Part shown: positions 34,141 through 42,340 of the stretch, piece after piece
How positions within the stretch are numbered: position 1 is the first letter of the stretch
How the letters are laid out: each line of letters opens with the position of its first letter
NCBI GenBank assembly: GCA_963833605.1
Contig: CAWHYZ010000003.1
Span: forward strand, 1-64,000
Length of the DNA stretch: 64,000 bases
Source of the DNA: JAFAXD01 sp963833605
GTDB lineage: Bacteria > Pseudomonadota > Alphaproteobacteria > Rhizobiales > Xanthobacteraceae
Direction: 5' to 3'
Notes under the pieces: model-generated
The model's database searches: none
Seen by the model: the letters and a program-made list of their open reading frames with translations, nothing else
What the model was told of the DNA's origin: nothing
Position numbers and translations under genes: made by a program

Positions 34141-35586
34141 ATGGAGCTTGACCCACCACGGGACGGGCAGGTCTTCCTGTCGACCATGCCGGCTGGGCGC
34201 GACCAGCGCCGGCTCGCGGTCGTCATCGCGGTCATCGCAACCGTCATATTTCTCGCAGCGGCACCCTTCGCCAAGGTGCCACTTCCGCCGGCGTTGGCGT
34301 TCATCTCAATTCACGAATCGGCGCTGCTCGTGATCAACCTGATCACGGCGGTGCTGTTGTTCGTTCAATTCGCGATCCTGCGCTCGCACCGGCTGCTGGT
34401 TCTGGCGACCGGTTATCTTTATGCCGCCGTCATGCCGATTCCGCACCTGCTCGCATTCCCGGGCATCGTTACGCCGACCGGCTTGCTCGGGGGCGGCTCG
34501 CAGACCTCCGCCTGGGTCTTTGTGTTCTGGCAGCTCGGATACGAGGTCTGCATCATCTGCTACGCGGTGCTGCGCGACAATGAGCCTGCGCCGTATCCGC
34601 CACAGCGCCGCGCGCGCGTTGCCATGCTGATCGCCGCCGCGATCGTGCTGGCGTCGGTTTGCTTGCTCACCTGGCTCGCGACGCAGAACGAAACCTTGCT
34701 GCCCGCGCTCCTGCGCGACGGAAACTACACCCGTGCGACGTTCATCATTGCGGCGATCGGCTGGGCGTTTGGTCCGGTCACGTTGCTCGCATTGCTGCGG
34801 CGGCGGCCCAAGTCGGTGCTCGACCTGTGGCTTCTGGTCGTCATCTATTTGATGTTGCTTGCGGGCGCCATGAGCGCAATCCTCAACTCGGGTCGCTTCG
34901 ATTTCGGCTTTTATTTCGGCCGCCTGTACGGCCTCGCAGCCACCAGCTTCGTGCTGATCAACTTGTTGATCGAGAACAGTCGGCTGTATGTCAAGCTCGC
35001 CGCCGGGCAGGACGAGCTCCGCCGGCTCACCACTGTTGATCCGCTCACCGGCATTGCCAACCGCCGCGCGTTCGACGCGGCGCTCAATTCCGAGTGGCGC
35101 CGCGCGGTGCGCAACCGTACAAGTTTGTCCCTGCTGCTGGTCGACGTGGACTGCTTCAAGAGCTTCAACGATCTCTATGGCCATCCGGCCGGCGACGACT
35201 GCCTGCGCAGGATCGCGCGGGTGCTGGTCGGCACCGCGCGACGCGGCGGCGAAACGATCGCGCGCCTCGGCGGCGAGGAGTTCGCCGTTCTGCTCCCGAC
35301 AATCGAGAGCTCCGACGCATCCGCGCTGGCGCGCCGGGTGTGCCAGACGATCCGCGATCTCGGCATTCGCCATGGGGCGTCCCCGGTTGCCGTCCACGTG
35401 ACGATCAGCGTGGGCGTGGCGTCGACGTTTCCGTCGCGCGAGGCCGACCCGTGGGATCCGGGGCCGCCCGGTTTGGTCGAACGCGCCGATCGGGCGCTGT
35501 ATGGTGCCAAGGCGGCAGGCCGCGACCAGGTGGCCGAGTATAGGCCCAGCATGGCTGACCTGCCGCAGGGTGGCTTGCAGGGTTGA
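34141..35586 (+). CDS. MASE4-GGDEF diguanylate cyclase 1, 481 aa
   Basis: Makes the second messenger c-di-GMP. N-terminal membrane sensor with about seven or eight helices (residues 25-275) matching MASE4: FLSTMPAGRDQRRLAVVI, LLVINLITAVLLFVQFAILRSHRLLVLATGYLYAA, FPGIVTPTGLLGGGSQTSAWVFVFWQ. The C-terminal GGDEF domain starts at about 310 (TTVDPLTGIANRRAFD); the active loop is GGEEF, residues 377-381, a functional variant. The inhibitory I-site is degenerate (R368-G-G-E371 instead of RxxD), predicting weaker product inhibition. A close paralogue follows 22 nt downstream. Start ATG 34141 lacks a strong Shine-Dalgarno. Confidence 0.9.
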   Translation: MELDPPRDGQVFLSTMPAGRDQRRLAVVIAVIATVIFLAAAPFAKVPLPPALAFISIHESALLVINLITAVLLFVQFAILRSHRLLVLATGYLYAAVMPIPHLLAFPGIVTPTGLLGGGSQTSAWVFVFWQLGYEVCIICYAVLRDNEPAPYPPQRRARVAMLIAAAIVLASVCLLTWLATQNETLLPALLRDGNYTRATFIIAAIGWAFGPVTLLALLRRRPKSVLDLWLLVVIYLMLLAGAMSAILNSGRFDFGFYFGRLYGLAATSFVLINLLIENSRLYVKLAAGQDELRRLTTVDPLTGIANRRAFDAALNSEWRRAVRNRTSLSLLLVDVDCFKSFNDLYGHPAGDDCLRRIARVLVGTARRGGETIARLGGEEFAVLLPTIESSDASALARRVCQTIRDLGIRHGASPVAVHVTISVGVASTFPSREADPWDPGPPGLVERADRALYGAKAAGRDQVAEYRPSMADLPQGGLQG

Positions 35587-35608
35587 TCTGCGCTAATCCG
35601 GACGGCTC

Positions 35609-37039
35609 ATGGCGCTCGATCCTTCACCCGAACAACAGGTCTTCCTGTCGACGATGCCTGCCGGCCCCGGTCAGCGGAGGCTGGCGCTGATCGTCGTGCT
35701 GGCCGCGGTTGCGCTGTTTCTGCTCGGGTTGCCGTTTGCCCGCATCCAGCTGCCGATCTTCTGGCCTTTCATCCCGATCTACAAGTCCTGGTTGGTCATC
35801 ATCGATTTGATCACGGCCGTACTGTTGTTCGCCCAGTACGCGATCCTGCGCTCGCGTGCATTGCTGGTGCTGGCCAGCGGATATTTTTTTACGGCCACCA
35901 TCGTGGTCGCGCATGCGCTGAGCTTCCCTGGATTGTTCTCGCCGACCGGGCTCCTGGGTGCCGGCACCCAGACGACGGCTTGGCTATATACGTTTTGGAA
36001 AGACGGCTTTGGCATTTTCCTGCTCGCCTATGCGCTGCTGAAGGGTGACGCGGGCGAGCCCTATACGCCGCAGCGACGCGTACGCGTCGGCATCATGATC
36101 GGTGTCGGGTTCGTGCTGGCGTCGACGGTTTCGCTCACTCTGCTCGCGACCGCCGGGGAAAGCCTGCTGCCCGTGCTCATGGATGGACACCGCTATGCAC
36201 TTGGCTCGTATCAGATCGCGCCGGTGGGGTGGATCATCGGTTTGCTCGCGATTCTGATCCTCTGGAAGAGGCAGCGTTCGGTGCTCGACCTCTGGGTCCT
36301 GGTCGTCGGCTGCGTTCAGCTCCTTGAGGTGGCGCTGAGCTCGACGCTCAATTCCGGCCGCTTCAACGTCGGCTGGTATATGGGGCGGACGTACGGGCTT
36401 GCGGCCATGAGTTTCGTGCTGATCGTGCTGCTGATCGAGAACACCCGGATGTACGCCCGGCTTGCCGCCGGGCAGGCAGAACTGCGCCGGCTCGCGGTTG
36501 TCGATCCACTCACCGGCGTCGCCAACCGGCGGGCCTTCGACGCAACGCTTGCCGAGGAATGGCGCCGGGCGCTGCGCAGCCGTGCGTCCCTGGCGTTGTT
36601 GCTGATCGACGTGGACAGCTTCAAAGCGTTCAACGACGTGCATGGTCACGTCGCGGGAGATCGTTGCCTGCGCCTGATCGCCGATGTGCTTGCCGGCGGC
36701 GTGCGCCGCGCTGGGGACATGGTCGCGCGCTATGGCGGAGAGGAATTCGCCATCCTGCTGCCGGGAACTGATCTTGCCAGGGCAAAGGCCTTGGCGCAGC
36801 AGATGGTGCAGGCGGTGCGCGAACTCGACATTCCGCGCGTCAAATCGGGCAGCGGGCCCGATATCACCATCAGCATCGGGGTCGCGAGCATGCTGCCCGC
36901 GCGCGAAGCCGATGCGGCCGATCCGGGCCCGACCGTGCTGGTCCAGGCGGCCGACTGGGCGCTCTATGCGGCCAAGAAGGCTGGGCGCAATCAGGTTGCC
37001 GAACACGTGCCACAGGTGGGCCTGGAGTCGGCGGGCTGA
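35609..37039 (+). CDS. MASE4-GGDEF diguanylate cyclase 2, 476 aa
   Basis: Tandem paralogue of the preceding gene, same architecture: MASE4 sensor (FLSTMPAGPGQRRLALIV ... VIIDLITAVLLFAQYAILRSRALLVLASGYFFTA ... FSPTGLLGAGTQTTAWLYTFW) and a GGDEF domain from VVDPLTGVANRRAFD. Active loop GGEEF at 376-380; here the I-site is intact (R367-A-G-D370), so allosteric product inhibition is expected, in contrast to its neighbour. The shared MASE4 loop implies related signals. It lies between the Liv operon and the fourth binding protein, whose RBS starts about 80 nt after its stop. Confidence 0.9.
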   Translation: MALDPSPEQQVFLSTMPAGPGQRRLALIVVLAAVALFLLGLPFARIQLPIFWPFIPIYKSWLVIIDLITAVLLFAQYAILRSRALLVLASGYFFTATIVVAHALSFPGLFSPTGLLGAGTQTTAWLYTFWKDGFGIFLLAYALLKGDAGEPYTPQRRVRVGIMIGVGFVLASTVSLTLLATAGESLLPVLMDGHRYALGSYQIAPVGWIIGLLAILILWKRQRSVLDLWVLVVGCVQLLEVALSSTLNSGRFNVGWYMGRTYGLAAMSFVLIVLLIENTRMYARLAAGQAELRRLAVVDPLTGVANRRAFDATLAEEWRRALRSRASLALLLIDVDSFKAFNDVHGHVAGDRCLRLIADVLAGGVRRAGDMVARYGGEEFAILLPGTDLARAKALAQQMVQAVRELDIPRVKSGSGPDITISIGVASMLPAREADAADPGPTVLVQAADWALYAAKKAGRNQVAEHVPQVGLESAG

Positions 37040-37131
37040 TGGGCACGATCGCTGGCGCAACCGGCGTGATAGAACGATGTGGAAACAAGCAAGCAGCCAA
37101 GAGACGCGACGACAACCGGGAGGGAATTGCC

Positions 37132-38331
37132 ATGAAACAGGTGTTGGGTGCGCTGGCGGCGGTCGTGTTGCTGGGCGCGACTGGAGCATCGGCCAACGTC
37201 GTCAAGGTCGGCCTGATCGTGTCCTACAGCGGCGCATTCGCCATGTGGGGCACGCAGTTCCAGCAGGCGATCGAGGCCTACCAGGCGGTCTACGGCAAAA
37301 CCGTGAAGGGACCGGACGGCAAGGAACACGAAATCCAGTTCATCTATCGCGACGCCGCCAGCGCCGGGGCTGACAAGGCGAAGCAGCTTGCCGAGGAGCT
37401 GGCGGTGCGTGACCGGGTGAAGTTCCTGGCCGGGTTTGAACTCTCGCCGCATGCCATGGCGGTGGCCGAGACCGCAGGCCAAGCCAAGATCCCGGTCGTG
37501 ATCATGAACGCCGCGACCGCGTCGATCACGCGCGGCTCGCCCTATTATGTGCGCGTGAGCTTCACGATCCCGCAGCTCGTGGTGCCGGCGGGGCAATGGT
37601 CAGCCAGCACTGGCGGCTTCAAGAGGATCTACACAATCGTCAGCGACTATGCGCCCGGCTACGACGCTGAGGCCTATTTCGCAAAGGCGTTCAAAGCGGG
37701 CGGCGGCGAGATCGTCGGCACGTCGCGCACGCCGCAGCAGGAAACGAACTTTGCCGCCTACATGGAGAAGGTGCTGCAGGCCAAGCCTGACGCGCTCTTC
37801 ATGTTCCAGCCGGCGGGCTCGCCCTCGATCGCGTTCGTGAAGGCATTCGTCGAGCGCGGCCTCAAGGCGGCGGGCATCAAGCTGATCGGCGGTGGCGAAA
37901 CCCAGGAAACGTTCCTGCCGAACTTCACCGACGACATCATCGGTACGGTGACGACCGCGCAGTATACGCCGACCAACACCAACCCGGAGAACATCAAGCT
38001 CAAGGAACAACTGCGCAAGATGTTCGGCGACAAGGCGGTGGCAGACGCGGCCTCGGTTGCGGCCTGGGATGGCGCCGCGGTGATCCATCAGGCGGTCGCG
38101 GCGCTCGGTCCCAATGCCGAGGGCCTAGCCTACGTGGACTTCATGAAGGGCAAGACGTTTGCGAGCCCGCGCGGCAAGTTCATGATCGATCCCATCGAGC
38201 GTGACGTTATCCAGGACATCGACATCCGGCGCGTCGAGAAGGTCGATGGCAAGCTCGCCAATGTGGTGATCGGCAAGGCCGAGATGGTGAAGGACCCGTG
38301 GAAGATCGACAATCCGCCGAAGGGGAACTAG
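37132..38331 (+). CDS. Branched-chain-type ABC transporter substrate-binding protein 4, 399 aa
   Basis: Fourth paralogue. Signal peptide MKQVLGALAAVVLLGATGASA, mature NVVKVGLIVSYSGAFAMWGTQFQQAIEAYQ. Shares KGPDGKEHEIQFIYRD, FLAGFELSPHAMAVAETAGQAKIPVV, SDYAPGYDAEAYFAKAFKAGGGEI and ETNFAAYMEKVLQAKPDAL with 27468 and 28973. GGGAGGG precedes ATG 37132. It is isolated from the permease genes by the two diguanylate cyclases, so it presumably docks on the same LivHMGF complex and widens its range. Confidence 0.92.
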   Translation: MKQVLGALAAVVLLGATGASANVVKVGLIVSYSGAFAMWGTQFQQAIEAYQAVYGKTVKGPDGKEHEIQFIYRDAASAGADKAKQLAEELAVRDRVKFLAGFELSPHAMAVAETAGQAKIPVVIMNAATASITRGSPYYVRVSFTIPQLVVPAGQWSASTGGFKRIYTIVSDYAPGYDAEAYFAKAFKAGGGEIVGTSRTPQQETNFAAYMEKVLQAKPDALFMFQPAGSPSIAFVKAFVERGLKAAGIKLIGGGETQETFLPNFTDDIIGTVTTAQYTPTNTNPENIKLKEQLRKMFGDKAVADAASVAAWDGAAVIHQAVAALGPNAEGLAYVDFMKGKTFASPRGKFMIDPIERDVIQDIDIRRVEKVDGKLANVVIGKAEMVKDPWKIDNPPKGN

Positions 38332-38344
38332 GGGGCGGGGCGCT

Positions 38345-38490
38345 CCCTGTTCTCCCCCGTCATGCGCGGGCTCGTCCCGCGCATCCCGTTCAGGAAGGAT
38401 TGTGCGCTCCTCAGCGAGATGGCCGGGACGGGGCACCCCGCGCGCTTGCGCGCGGGGACCCCGAGGAGCCCGGCCATGACGAGTAGGGAT
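38345..38490. repeat. GTCATGCGCGGG palindromic repeat
   Basis: ATGCGCGGG-CTCGT-CCCGCGCAT (9-bp stem), then an outer GGCCGGG...CCCGGCC pair around CCCCGCGCGC/GCGCGCGGGG. Same family as the repeat after livF. It lies between two converging genes (37132 plus and 38514 minus) and could act as a bidirectional terminator. Confidence 0.65.
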
Positions 38491-38513
38491 AGCAAATCCA
38501 AATGAGGAGTGGT

Positions 38514-39317
38514 CTATTCCCGGAACGACGCGTCGCGCCGGTCGAGCCAGCGCATGATCGCCTGCCATTGCGGCGCGCAGTGGTCGCGCCGCATGAACAA
38601 CTCGAACTGCTGCGCGGTCTTCTCGCACACCTCGGGCGATGGAACGCACATCTCCTGGCCGGTCGCCTCCATGCGGGCCTGCATCTCGGCGACGCCGACC
38701 AGATTGTGCATCAGCACGATCGCCTCGCCGATCAATTCGCCGCAGGTCAGCAGGCCATGGTTGCGCAGCACCAGGGCCTTGTGCGGCCCAAGATTGCGGC
38801 CGAGCCGTTCGCGTTCCTCGAGATCGACCGCGATGCCTTCGAAATCATGATAGCCGACACGATTGTAAAACATCATCGCGTCCTGGCAGAGATAGCGCAG
38901 CCCGTGCGCATGGGCGGCGAGCACCATGCCGGCCGGGCTGTGGATGTGGGCGACAGCGGCCACGTCGGGACGTGCGTCGAAGACGGCGGTGTGAATCGTG
39001 TAGGCTGCGGCGTTGACGTGCTCGTCGGTCGTGACCGACTTGCCGTCCATACCGACGGGCTTACCATCCATGCTCACCTTGATGAGGTTCGAGGCCGTCA
39101 CTTCCTCGAACATCAGCTCGTGCTGTTTGACCAGGAAGTGGTTGGGCTCGCCCGGCACCCGCACGGTGATATGGTTGAAGATCAGATCGGTCCATTGCGA
39201 ATACTCGGCGTAGCGATACGCCGCCGCGAGCTCGACCCGCGCCTCCCACTCCGCCGCCGACACGCGGTCGCGAACCGAAGGCTGTCCCTTGATGCGGGCG
39301 ATATTCGCTGTGCTCAT
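38514..39317 (-). CDS. Class II aldolase/adducin-family protein, 267 aa
   Basis: Metal-dependent aldolase fold (L-fuculose-phosphate aldolase family). Zinc ligands are present: H124 and H126 in AVAHIHSPAG and H187 in LVLRNHGLL. Start MSTANIARIKGQPSV at ATG 39317 with GGGAGC 7 nt upstream. Several family members act as decarboxylases or aldolases on sugar-like or hydroxy-acid substrates; the substrate here is unknown. A same-strand SDR lies 71 nt upstream, so the two may form an operon. Confidence 0.85.
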   Translation of the reverse strand: MSTANIARIKGQPSVRDRVSAAEWEARVELAAAYRYAEYSQWTDLIFNHITVRVPGEPNHFLVKQHELMFEEVTASNLIKVSMDGKPVGMDGKSVTTDEHVNAAAYTIHTAVFDARPDVAAVAHIHSPAGMVLAAHAHGLRYLCQDAMMFYNRVGYHDFEGIAVDLEERERLGRNLGPHKALVLRNHGLLTCGELIGEAIVLMHNLVGVAEMQARMEATGQEMCVPSPEVCEKTAQQFELFMRRDHCAPQWQAIMRWLDRRDASFRE

Positions 39318-39388
39318 TGCGGTTGCTCCCTCGACCTTTTCCTGATGGGCGCGAATGATGCTAGGACGTTCGAGGATGTAAATCCATC

Positions 39389-40273
39389 CTATTCCCCGGA
39401 CGGTACACGGGTCATATCGAGCCGCCATGGCGTGATGCGCTGGCTCTTCTCGAACGCTTCCGCCCGGTCGAACGCCGCCATGATGCGTTGGAAGCGCCGC
39501 TCGACCCATTCGCGCGGGGTGGAATGGGTGAAAATATAGAATTCGCCGTCGCGGATCGCCTGCACGACGCGGGCCCCGACCTGCTCGGGACGCAAGCCTT
39601 CCTTGATCAATTCGCCCATGAAATGGTCGGCGCTGCGGGTGAACGGGCCGCCCAGCCGCTCCGGACGCGCCCGGGACGAGAGGTGGATGCCGGTGTCGAC
39701 CGCGGCCGGGCACAGCACGGAGACGCCGATCCCGCTGCCTGCGAGCTCCTGCTCGAGCGCTTCGGAGAGCGCCACGACCGCGTATTTGGTCATCGCGTAG
39801 GCGCCGGTCTTGAAGTTGGGATTGACCTGCAATCCCGCGATCGAGGCGGTGTTGACGATGTGTCCGCCCTCGCCGTGGCGGCGCATGCGCGGCACGAAGG
39901 TATGGATCCCGTTGATGACGCCATTGATGTTGACGTCGATGACCCAGTCCCAATCGGAGCGCGGGATGTCTTCCAGCCGCACGCCCAGCATGGAAACGCC
40001 GGCATTGTTGCAGACGATGTGGATAGGTCCGAAGGCCGCGTCGATGGCGCGGGCGGTCTCTTCCAGCAGCGCCGCATCGGATACGTCGGAGACGAAGGTC
40101 TCCACATGGGCACCGAGGTTGTGCAGGCGGGCGCGCGCCTCGGCGAGCGCGTCGGCGCGGATGTCGACCATCGCAATACTGGCCCCGGCCTGCGCGAGTG
40201 CCGACGCGATGCCGAAACCGATGCCCGACGCCGCGCCCGAGACGTAGGCGGTCTTTCCCTTGAGGTCCTGCAC
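39389..40273 (-). CDS. Short-chain dehydrogenase/reductase, 294 aa
   Basis: NAD(P)-dependent oxidoreductase, classical SDR. Begins (GTG start at 40273, GGAGTCGGCGC upstream) MQDLKGKTAYVSGAASGIGFGIA with the TGxxxGIG-type cofactor motif (here SGAASGIG); acidic VDIRAD after beta-2 favours NAD; CNNAGVSMLG; catalytic Ser in NTASIAG and Y-x3-K in YAMTKYAVVALSEALEQEL. Full length plus a C-terminal extension to 294 residues. Divergent from the frameshifted SDR at 40333. Confidence 0.9.
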   Translation of the reverse strand: MQDLKGKTAYVSGAASGIGFGIASALAQAGASIAMVDIRADALAEARARLHNLGAHVETFVSDVSDAALLEETARAIDAAFGPIHIVCNNAGVSMLGVRLEDIPRSDWDWVIDVNINGVINGIHTFVPRMRRHGEGGHIVNTASIAGLQVNPNFKTGAYAMTKYAVVALSEALEQELAGSGIGVSVLCPAAVDTGIHLSSRARPERLGGPFTRSADHFMGELIKEGLRPEQVGARVVQAIRDGEFYIFTHSTPREWVERRFQRIMAAFDRAEAFEKSQRITPWRLDMTRVPSGE

Positions 40274-40332
40274 GCGCCGACTCCTTGCTATGTTCGTTGA
40301 TATACCACGGCGCGAAACGCGGGAGACAGCCG

Positions 40333-41173
40333 ATGAAGCAAGCCGAACTGTTCGACATCAAGTAACCACGTCGCGATCGTGACCGGTGCGGCGAGCGGCC
40401 TCGGCCTCGCCTTTACGGAGGTGATGGCGCAGAACGGCGCCAGCGTCGTCATGGCGGATATCAACGAAGCGGAGCTCGTCCGGCATGCGGGGCGGCTCGC
40501 CGCTGCGGGTTGCGCGGTCGAAACCTGCGTGCTCGATGTCGCCGACACGGACGCGTTGCGCGCCATGATCGACGATGCGGCGCGGCGGCACGGCCGGCTC
40601 GATTGCTTGTTCGCGAATGCGGGCATCAGCTCCGGTCCCGGCACCTTGATGACGGATGCGGGAGCGATCGATCAATTCGATACGACGCTGTTCGGGCGCG
40701 CGCTCGACGTCAATCTCACCGCAACCCTGATGGCCATGCGGTTCGCGGTGCCGCACATGAAGGCGCGCAGGTCCGGCAGCATCGTCGCCACCGCATCGAT
40801 CGCCGGTATTCGGTCCGAGCCCATGGTCGGCTACGGCTACATCGCCTCGAAAGCCGCGGTGATCAACGTGGTACGACAGGCCGCGGTCGAACTCGCGCCC
40901 TGGAACATCCGCGTCAACGCGATCGCGCCGGGACCCTTCGTCACCAACATCGGCGGCGGCCGCCTGCACCGTGAGCCCGAGGTGGTAAAGCTTTTCGCCG
41001 ACATGGTGCCGATGGGTCGGCTCGCCAACACCGACGAGATCAAAGGACTCGCGTTGCTGCTCGCCTCGCCGGCTGGAAGCTATCTCACCGGCACGGTCAT
41101 TCCGATCGATGGCGGCGCAACTGCCGTGATGACGCGCGGCACTTATTCCACGATTGCGGCGCGCCGCACATAG
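40333..41173 (+). pseudogene. SDR oxidoreductase with early frameshift
   Basis: ATG 40333 encodes MKQAELFDIK and hits TAA at once. Dropping one base (or restoring two) gives NHVAIVTGAASGLGLAFTEVMAQNG, the expected first strand and cofactor motif, and the frame runs intact to TAG 41173: ANAGISSGPG, catalytic ATASIAG, YGYIASKAAVINV, and C-terminal LTGTVIPIDGGATAVM. A GTG at 40379 could restart translation but would lose the first beta strand. Otherwise complete (about 280 aa), so the lesion is recent or an assembly error. Confidence 0.75.
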
Positions 41174-41176
41174 TGA

Positions 41177-41265
41177 CAAACAGATGCTTTGCATCTGTTT
41201 GGAAAGTCGCCCCACTAAATCAAAATCTAGTGGGCTATGTCCAACATTTGGGTACCAAATGTTGG
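41177..41265. repeat. Three consecutive perfect hairpins
   Basis: Hairpin 1: 11-bp stem CAAACAGATGC/GCATCTGTTTG with a TTT loop (41177-41201). Hairpin 2: CCCACTA/TAGTGGG (41211-41217 with 41228-41234). Hairpin 3: CCAACATTTG/CAAATGTTGG around GGTAC (41241-41265). They begin 4 nt after the SDR stop. Together they look like one 89-nt structured unit: a terminator/mRNA-stability element, a small RNA or a mobile repeat. Confidence 0.7.
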
Positions 41266-41333
41266 TCAACCACGACGGGCGCTTGCAAAGCCGACAACGC
41301 ATGCCCAATTGTGCCGCAATGGCAGGCAACCCG

Positions 41334-41735
41334 ATGAATGATCCGATCCGACCGCGGCGCGACGTGATGCAAGCCATTGGGCGCGGCTTTCGCGGCCATT
41401 GCGCAAAATGCGGCACCGGCCGCATGTTCCGGGCCTTCCTCAAGGTTGCGGACCGGTGCGACGTTTGTGGTGAAGAGTTCAGCCATCATCGCGCTGACGA
41501 TGCGCCGGCCTATTTCGTGGTCCTGATCGTGGGCCACATCGTGGTCGCGCTCGCCCTCGAAGTCGAAATCCTGTTCGCGCCGCCCTATTGGGTGTACGCG
41601 GCCCTGCTGATCCCGCTGACGCTGGGATTGGCGATTGGCCTGCTGCAACCGATCAAGGGTGCGATTGTGGGCCTGCAATGGGCCCAGTACATGCATGGCT
41701 TCGATCGCAGGGCGGCGGCCGCCGCCTCCGATTGA
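41334..41735 (+). CDS. DUF983 membrane protein, 133 aa
   Basis: N-terminal zinc knuckles CAKCGTGRMF and CDVCGEEF (17 residues apart), then a histidine/aspartate-rich link (SHHRADDAPAYFVVLIVGHIVVALALE) and two hydrophobic helices ending in PIKGAIVGLQWAQYMHGF, the DUF983 pattern. The function is unknown; in alphaproteobacteria it is often near cytochrome oxidase or Nudix genes, which are not here. Start ATG 41334 (MNDPIRPRRD) is chosen by family likeness; 41319 is also possible. Confidence 0.85.
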   Translation: MNDPIRPRRDVMQAIGRGFRGHCAKCGTGRMFRAFLKVADRCDVCGEEFSHHRADDAPAYFVVLIVGHIVVALALEVEILFAPPYWVYAALLIPLTLGLAIGLLQPIKGAIVGLQWAQYMHGFDRRAAAAASD

Positions 41736-41860
41736 CCATTCGTTCGACCCTCAATTGCCAACATAGGTTGCGACATAGCAGGCGGGGTCGCGTTAAGCTG
41801 GCATTTGCCGGAACCTGACATACATTGGCGGCGGGATCGTCAACCTGTCGGAGGTGCACA

Positions 41861-42313
41861 GTGGCTCGATCGACAAGCGGTCGCGGTCGAAAGACTGGGG
41901 GGACTGCGACGGGCAGCGACAGCGCCAACCGGTCCGAGCCGGAGGCGCCGGCGCAACCCGGGGATGTCACCGGCAGGACCGAGGGACTCTTCACCGACGC
42001 GGGCAGCGTTACCCTCGCCGCGCTCCTTCACTTGCTGCGCCTGGCCGGCGCCGAGCTGGTTTTGGGTCGGCAGGATCTCGATTCGGGGCCGTTCGAGAAC
42101 GCCGTGCGCGCGAAGATCGATCAGTTTACCGGCCCGACGGCGAGCCCGGAGGCGCGTGCAGCTGGTCTCGCCTTTGCGCGCCACCTGGTCGAGCAGGTGT
42201 TGGCGCAGATCCGAGCCCAGGCCGAGGTGAAGAAGAGCTTGAACTCGCCAGAGGCGCACACGGACAAGCCGAAGCCCCCGGCCGTGCATCCGCCGTGGAA
42301 GCTGCTGAACTGA
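41861..42313 (+). CDS. Hypothetical protein, 150 aa
   Basis: GTG 41861 has GGAGG 7 nt upstream, better than any ATG. The first 45 residues are low complexity (S, G, R, P, T). The core (TDAGSVTLAALLHLLRLAGAELVLGRQDLDSGPFENAVRAKIDQFT, ARAAGLAFARHLVEQVLAQIRAQAE) is helical and hydrophobic enough to pack as a small bundle. The C-terminus is proline-rich and ends PPWKLLN. I do not recognise the family. It converges on the MFS gene 27 nt away. Confidence 0.6.
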   Translation: MARSTSGRGRKTGGTATGSDSANRSEPEAPAQPGDVTGRTEGLFTDAGSVTLAALLHLLRLAGAELVLGRQDLDSGPFENAVRAKIDQFTGPTASPEARAAGLAFARHLVEQVLAQIRAQAEVKKSLNSPEAHTDKPKPPAVHPPWKLLN

Positions 42314-42340
42314 CCGCCGAGCCGCTTCACACTGCAAGCG

